From Dryomyza anilis (taxonomy: Eukaryota > Arthropoda > Insecta > Diptera > Dryomyzidae), in assembly GCA_951804985.1 (NCBI GenBank), contig OX638135.1, positions 5,650,093 through 5,714,092 on the forward strand: DNA of 64,000 bases, read 5' to 3'. Positions 59,051-64,000 of this stretch are shown here, piece after piece. The position numbers and the translations under genes are program-made. The notes beneath the pieces are model-generated. The model searched no databases. It saw nothing but the letters and a program-made list of their open reading frames with translations, and was not told the origin of the DNA. How positions within the stretch are numbered: the stretch's first letter is position 1; every line of letters begins with the position of its first letter.

Positions 59051-60844
59051 ATCGCTGTAATGCCGTGATCTCGCGCGAAAAGTTTCTTCACGAACAAAAC
59101 GCGCGCAAAAAGGTCCTACTCTACCATAGAGGTAGTAAATCTCTTAGCAGAATGATTTGCAAATAATTCAACGCCCCCAGACAGTAATCAACCACTGCCC
59201 GTCATCGATTTTGTTTCTTCTGCAATGCCGGAGATTCATTTTCGAACTCGGGCAGTTAAAAAGGTTTTAGCAAACCTCAACATTAACAAAGCCTCTGGGC
59301 CAGATGGCATATCTGTCCATGTGTTGAAGAAGTTCGCGTCAACGCTGGCTTGTCCGTTCGTAACCTTTTCAACATCTCCTACACGACAGGAGTTTTTCCA
59401 TCTTGTTGGAAGGTTGCCAATGTCCAGCCAGTCCCGAAAAAGGGCGAGGCTACGAACCCTGCCAATTACCGACCCATTGCAATATGTTCTGCACTCTCCA
59501 AGGTAATGGAGAGCGTAATTAACTTCCACCTTATGAACTATCTTGAGCACAACGAATTGTTCAGTGACCGCCAATATGGTTTCCGTAGGGCCAGATCCAC
59601 ATGTGACTTGATGGCGGTCCTCTCCGAAAAGTGGAATAATTGTATTCACCTTTTCGGGGAGAGTAAGGCTTTTGCTCTCGATATTTCCAAGGCTTTTGAT
59701 CGAGTGTGGCATAAAGCTCTCGCTTCAAAACTAATTGCATTTGGTGTCGGTGAATCTTTTACTCGATAAATATCAAGTTTTATCCAGGGTCGTTCTATAC
59801 GAGTTGCGATGGATGGTATTTTTTCAGAACAACATTCCATCATTCTGGAGTTCCGCTGGGTTCCGTCCTATCCCCGTCCCTATTTCTGGTATTTATCAAT
59901 GACCTTCTGTCTTTGACCCAGAACCCAATTCATTCCTTTGCAGATGACAGTAACATTTGTCATTCATACTCGTTCAACAAGCGGTCAAACTCTTTGGAGA
60001 TTGAGAGTAAAAGACGCACTATGAATGACACGCACAATAATAACCTTAAATCAATCTCCGAGTGGGGTGTTGCAAATAGAGTAGATTTTAATGCCAGCAA
60101 GTCCCAATGTTGTCTGTTATCCCACAAAAGAATGGATTCACCCCTCCCACCCCTCAATATGGGTGCTGTGGATATTGTGCAGTCAGCTGCTCTTGACGTT
60201 CTGGGCATATCAATTCAATGTGATCTCCGTTGGAATGATCACATATTTAATGTGTCGAAAGAAGCGGCCAAGTGCCTCGGTTTTTTAAAACGGTGTAAAA
60301 CATACTTCACTCCTGCTGACCTACGCACTGTCTACACTACCTATATACGGCCTAAAATGGAATTCAATTCGCACATTTGGGCAGGAGCTTCAAAATCCTC
60401 CTTGGAGTTCCTGGACCGAATTCAACAACGTGCGATATATTTGATAGGGGATGAAAATATTTCATCGTCTATTGGATCTCTTGAGCACCGAAGGACCCTT
60501 GGGTGTGTAAGCCTGTTTTATAGGTATTACAACGGTAATTGTTCGAGTGAAATACGTGGCCTGATTTCACCAGGTCGTGTGTTTTCTCGTTCTACTCGGG
60601 CATCAAACCAAGCCCACCCCTTCGTAGTCCACTCAACTCTCAACAGAACCACGCATTATAGAGAGAATTCGTTCTTCAGTCGCACGACACGTTTGTGAAA
60701 CAAGCTCCCTGCGTCCGTTTTTCCCGACATTTTTGATATTGGCAAGTTCAAAACAAACATTCACCGACACTACTCCATCTCCCCTCCCCTCCATTTAACC
60801 TATCATCCCTTCTTACGATCAACACTGTGCATTGCATGAATAGG
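59051..60844 (+). pseudogene. Jockey/I-like LINE, linker, reverse transcriptase and C-terminus (broken)
   Basis: Plus-strand copy of the family seen at 1-1250. It begins in the linker (SREKFLHEQNARKKV equivalent). It continues with NINKASGPDGISVHVLKK, NVQPVPKKGEATNPANYRPI, RQYGFRRARSTCDLMAVL and AFALDISKAFDRVWH (first catalytic Asp, near 59690). After a frame change come IHSFADDSNICHSY (FADD instead of YADD, near 59945) and the thumb and C-terminal parts to a stop at 60838-60840. One nonsense codon (59767-59769) and at least two frameshifts inactivate it. The C-terminal 260 codons (59913-60698) are open. Confidence 0.85.
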
Positions 60845-61333
60845 GGGCATCCACTGAGCATTGGTTAATTTGTAAAAAAACTATTTCTTCCAGTTCCCCA
60901 AAGAACCTGTTCCCCATGTACTGGAACTGGAGTCGACGCATTTGGAGATTTGGACAGTCGCATAGTAGATGTACGATTGATTTTACTTCCTCAATATCTT
61001 TGCAGCTCCTGCAGTGGTCGGGCGCGGGGATGCCCAGTCTTTGCGCCATTATTCCGATTGCACAATGTCCTGTCAGGACGCCGATGAGGATACGGGTAGC
61101 TTCTTTACTGTTATTTATCAGGCTTTTTGCTCTATTTTCATTGGTGTGTGGCCAGAGACGACGTGAGATAATGCAGTCGTCTCTGGATGACCAGTTTGCG
61201 GTTGTTTTTTCCGTCGTTTTAAGGTCAATATGCCTTCTTAGGACACCTAATGGAATCCTAGTCGAAGAACATACATCCTCTATTCTACGTGCAGAACACT
61301 GTCGCGCTAGCTTATCGGCTTGTTCGTTCCCTT
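60845..61333 (-). pseudogene. LOA-like LINE, C-terminal end with Cys/His motif
   Basis: On the minus strand, after the RNase H domain (EGNEQADKLARQC with the last catalytic Asp near 61310), the frame reads IGVLTGHCAIGIMAQRLGI and then CRSCKDIEE...HLLCDCP, the Cys/His cluster found at the C-terminus of LOA and R1-type LINEs. The frame is then cut by the inserted plus-strand LINE at 60844. Confidence 0.7.
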
Positions 61334-61642
61334 CTATATGCTATGTCCGGGAACCCAGCATATGGTTATCGCATGGGTTTGACTTAGTATGTTGAGTGAT
61401 CGGCGACAATTGAGTACTGTGTTTGATTTTATGACCGCATTGTCTAGTGCTAGGATGGCAGTCTGACTATCCACAAAGATTGTAATCTCCGATGGATCCA
61501 TGTTCTTTGTTTGGATGGTCTGTGCTGCTTTAGCTATCGCGAATATTTCTGCTTGAAAGACACTGCAGTCGTCGAGAAGTCTATGTGACTCGTGAATTTG
61601 CAGTGCGTCGCAGAAAATGCCGGATCCAGTCCCTATTTCCAT
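61334..61642 (-). pseudogene. LOA-like LINE, RNase H domain (damaged)
   Basis: It reads GTGSGIFC, SVFQAEIFAIAKA (catalytic Glu), IFVDSQTAILALD (catalytic Asp) and ITICWVPGH, in RNase H order. The first strand, where a TDGS motif with the first catalytic Asp is expected, is disrupted at the junction with the RT frame near 61643. Another frame change follows WVPGH. It would remove RNA during reverse transcription. Confidence 0.75.
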
Positions 61643-61644
61643 CC

Positions 61645-62688
61645 CTATTCCATCTTAAAGACTTGAAGGTGGCTGTTGCTTGTTGGCGAGTTAGCGCTCC
61701 ATTGTTCTCTACTAGGTATTACGATGGAGTAGTTTGGATTTATTTCCATCTGTGGTGTTATGTAGTCTGTTTTTGGGAGTTCGATCATGCTGAAAACTTC
61801 GAGGATAGACGTGTATCCATATGAGAGTTGCTTCCAGAATCCTGATTCTCTAAGTCGAATCGCGTTTTTTGCTGCTGCACTCCTACTGAAGTCGTCTACT
61901 GGCAGAAGATTTAGCATGATCTCCATCCCTATTTGTGGGGTCGATTTCATTGCGCCTGTAATACTGGTGCATGCCAGTCTTTGTACTTTTTTCATTTCAC
62001 TAAGAAATGTAGTCTTCTTTATCGCTTCCCACCATACAGTAGAACCGTACGTTAATATGGGTCTGACGATCGCTGTGTACATCCAGTGGATTATACTTGG
62101 TCTCATGCCCCATCGTTTACCGACAGTTTTCTTGCATGAGTAGAAAGCGCACAGTGCTTTTTTCACTCTTTCTTTTGTGTTGCGTTTCCATCGAAGCTTA
62201 CTGTCTAGTATAGTTCTGAGATATTTCGCTTCACTAGATAGAGCGAGTGTGCAGCCATCAAGTTTTGGAAGCTCAAAGTTTCCAATTTTCCTTTTATTTG
62301 TGAATAGTACGAGTTCAGTCTTGGAGGCGTTTACTCCTAGGCCGTTTTGTCCTGCCCACATTGACAATTCTTTCAGTGCAGTTTCCATAATGCTGCTAAT
62401 AGTAGGAAGGTATTTTCCGCTTACCATAATTACTACATCGTCTGCATATGCTACTACTTTTATTTCTTTATTTCTTAGTATTGTTAGGATTTCGTTAACT
62501 ACTAGAAGCCACAGAAGGGGGGATATAAACCCTCCTTGCGGTGTACCCCTAGTTATTGTTTTCCGTGCTTTACTAATACCCAACTGTGAATTAGTTATTC
62601 TGTTGTTTAGCATTTTATAGATCCATTGTGTTGTCTTGGTTTCTACCTGAACTTTCTCTAAAGCGGTTTTTATGGATTCCGTTTTTAC
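61645..62688 (-). pseudogene. LOA-like LINE, reverse transcriptase (5'-truncated but open)
   Basis: An open frame of about 340 codons from the truncation point to a stop at 61645. It has TRGTPQGGFISPLLWLLVVN, VVAYADDVVIMVSG (YADD, near 62445), LGVNASKTELVLF, AKYLRTILDSKLRWK, and a long thumb/connection with MYTAIVRPILTYGSTVWW. The fingers with the first catalytic Asp are missing because of 5' truncation. No stops interrupt it, so the insertion is probably not very old. Confidence 0.85.
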
Positions 62689-62772
62689 GTAAGATTAAGT
62701 TTAAAACAATTTTTGAAAATTTGACAACAAAACGTCGCGACTCCAAATAGGTTGGGAACCACTGGTATATGT

Positions 62773-64000
62773 AGTCATTTTTCTACATATTTCAGGACGT
62801 ATAAATAAAGACAAAGTTTAGGATTTTTAAAACAAATTTATTACATTTTTGTTTAGAAATGCAGTAAAACTAAAAACTAAACTGCAAAAAAACTATTTCC
62901 TATACAAAAACAACTACATCAATGTAGTAAAAACAAATACGTTTGCTTTGGACGTAAATCAAAGACATATGTATTTATTTTAAATACATTTTTATTTATT
63001 TTTATTACAGTATATTTTCGGTGCACTTTGAAACATGAATATTTTTAATTTTAATAATATTAGTCCTTTTGAATAAGATTAGGCCTTTTAAGAATAATAA
63101 AAATATGAAATAAAAAATATTTTTTAGTATACTGAAAAAATCCTGTATTAGCTGAAGTATTTTGAATGAAATTCAAAATAAATTGGTCCGAATATTAAAA
63201 TTGATTCAAATACTGAGTATGAGCACGCCTAGTCTGAAACACTTTCAACCCAAAAGTCGTGGGAGATAATTGTTTTTTAAGATATGTCATCCCTCCCGGG
63301 TATTTTAACACTAAATTTAAAAAAATCGTAGGCAGGTTTTTAACATATACTGATTACATTTTTTTTGCGGTTTTTTTTTAAATATTTTTTGATAAACCGC
63401 AAAAAAATATTGAAACCGCGATATTTTAAAAATACTGCATACTATATTTTTTATTTTAGTCTTGAAATACTGTGGGAGACGTCAGAAACATATTCTTAAT
63501 AAACGAATTTGGTCCTACGAGTTTTAGGTTGAAGTTGTTTCAGGATAGGCGTGTGAGTTCTTGATTAGAATCTGGAAGCCAATCGGAATAAGATACTAAG
63601 AAATCGGATCATTTTTTCTATATTTCTGATAATAAAAAATATTTAATTATTGAGAACGTTACAACATAATCGTACATAAAATATTGAATTAATTCACAAT
63701 TTATTAATAAAAATTGCATTAAAATTGTTATGTTTAAAAATGTTTGATGTAAAGCAAAACATACTCAAAAATATGGATGTGTTAATGCGGATGTCAAAAT
63801 AAAGCGGATGATCCGCGATTGAGGATGTGGAGATCCGCACCATCCCTACTAAAAATTACCAAACTTTTTTTATTATAATTATTAAATTTTGAAAATTTTA
63901 AATTTAACATTTCAAAAATGTTTAACTTTTTAAAATAAGTTACAGTTTTTAATAATAAAAAATAATGAAGGTTTAGAAAATATTGTTGTTTTTTTTATTT
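62773..64000. other. AT-rich, nothing recognised
   Basis: No open frame, satellite or named element. Short A/T runs dominate. The window ends without an element boundary that I can identify. Confidence 0.5.

Larger units (their letters stand above)
58981..62688 (-). mobile_element. LOA-like LINE insertion in the hAT element, itself interrupted
   Basis: A near-exact duplication flanks it: GTAAGATAAG (58971-58980) and GTAAGATTAAG (62689-62699). On the minus strand it begins inside the reverse transcriptase (5' truncated) and ends with CTTACAAACCTAACCTAAC, a CCTAA-type tail, at 58981. A plus-strand LINE (59051-60844) lies inside its 3' part. Reverse transcriptase, RNase H and a terminal Cys/His motif follow in the order known for the LOA clade. 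Confidence 0.75.
57717..62764. mobile_element. Non-autonomous hAT-type DNA transposon with nested LINEs
   Basis: An 8-bp target duplication GTATATGT lies at 57709-57716 and 62765-62772. The ends are inverted: CACAGGTTCCCAACC on the left and, as reverse complement, CAGTGGTTCCCAACC on the right, the widespread GGTTCCCAACC type of hAT ends. Without the inserted LINEs (58981-62688) the element is about 1.33 kb. No transposase frame was found, so it depends on a partner elsewhere. A second piece is at 1940-2340. Confidence 0.85.

Overview
The window looks like repeat-rich, probably heterochromatic or pericentromeric DNA of a higher fly (Brachycera). The reasons are: over 16 kb of AT-only 7-bp satellite; several copies of a short interspersed element with the (GTCY)n core known from dipteran mini-me/DINE-1 elements; Helitron, hAT and foldback pieces; and fragments of at least four non-LTR retrotransposon families plus a tRNA-derived SINE. 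I see no host protein-coding gene and no functional RNA gene. The species cannot be named from the sequence.

Layout. Positions 1-5.8 kb hold decayed transposon fragments: a jockey/I-type LINE leaving the left edge, a hAT-related scrap, a 70-bp palindromic tandem array and an RTE 3' end. From 5.83 to 26.92 kb runs a TTAAATA satellite, split by a complete Ty3/gypsy retrotransposon on the minus strand (10212-15818) and by a 200-N assembly gap (21534-21733). At 26.92 kb the satellite switches abruptly to TAAAATA until 27.85 kb. Then follow a Helitron-like element full of 15-bp minisatellite (27973-29722), a small TTAA-flanked MITE, two large inverted repeats built from mini-me elements (31.6-33.0 and 34.2-36.3 kb), and a minus-strand CR1/jockey-like LINE (37.5-44.1 kb) interrupted by an RTE element. 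Part of that region is tandemly duplicated (2 x 2705 bp, 42020-47429). A second Helitron-like element (48552-51152), another decayed LINE (52.4-54.6 kb), two more mini-me elements and a nested hAT / LOA-like LINE / jockey-like LINE stack (57717-62764) complete the window.

The one element that looks intact is the gypsy-type retrotransposon. Its 562-bp LTRs differ at three positions by eye, and it has a 4-bp target duplication in the satellite, a primer site matching the tRNA-Trp 3' end, a polypurine tract, an open gag and an open pol. Gag ends in a Cys-His-Cys-Cys motif, as in the CsRn1 clade. Gag and pol are in -1 relation and joined by a classical A AAA AAC slippery heptamer right before the gag stop. 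It has no env-like frame.

No previously undescribed functional system is evident. The most unusual structures are the duplicated stem-loop modules in the gypsy LTR, the satellite switch, the 2.1-kb palindrome, the 2705-bp duplication and the palindromic array at 2.7-3.0 kb. Identity statements are by-eye comparisons. Family names for the LINEs rest on motif recognition, not on searches.
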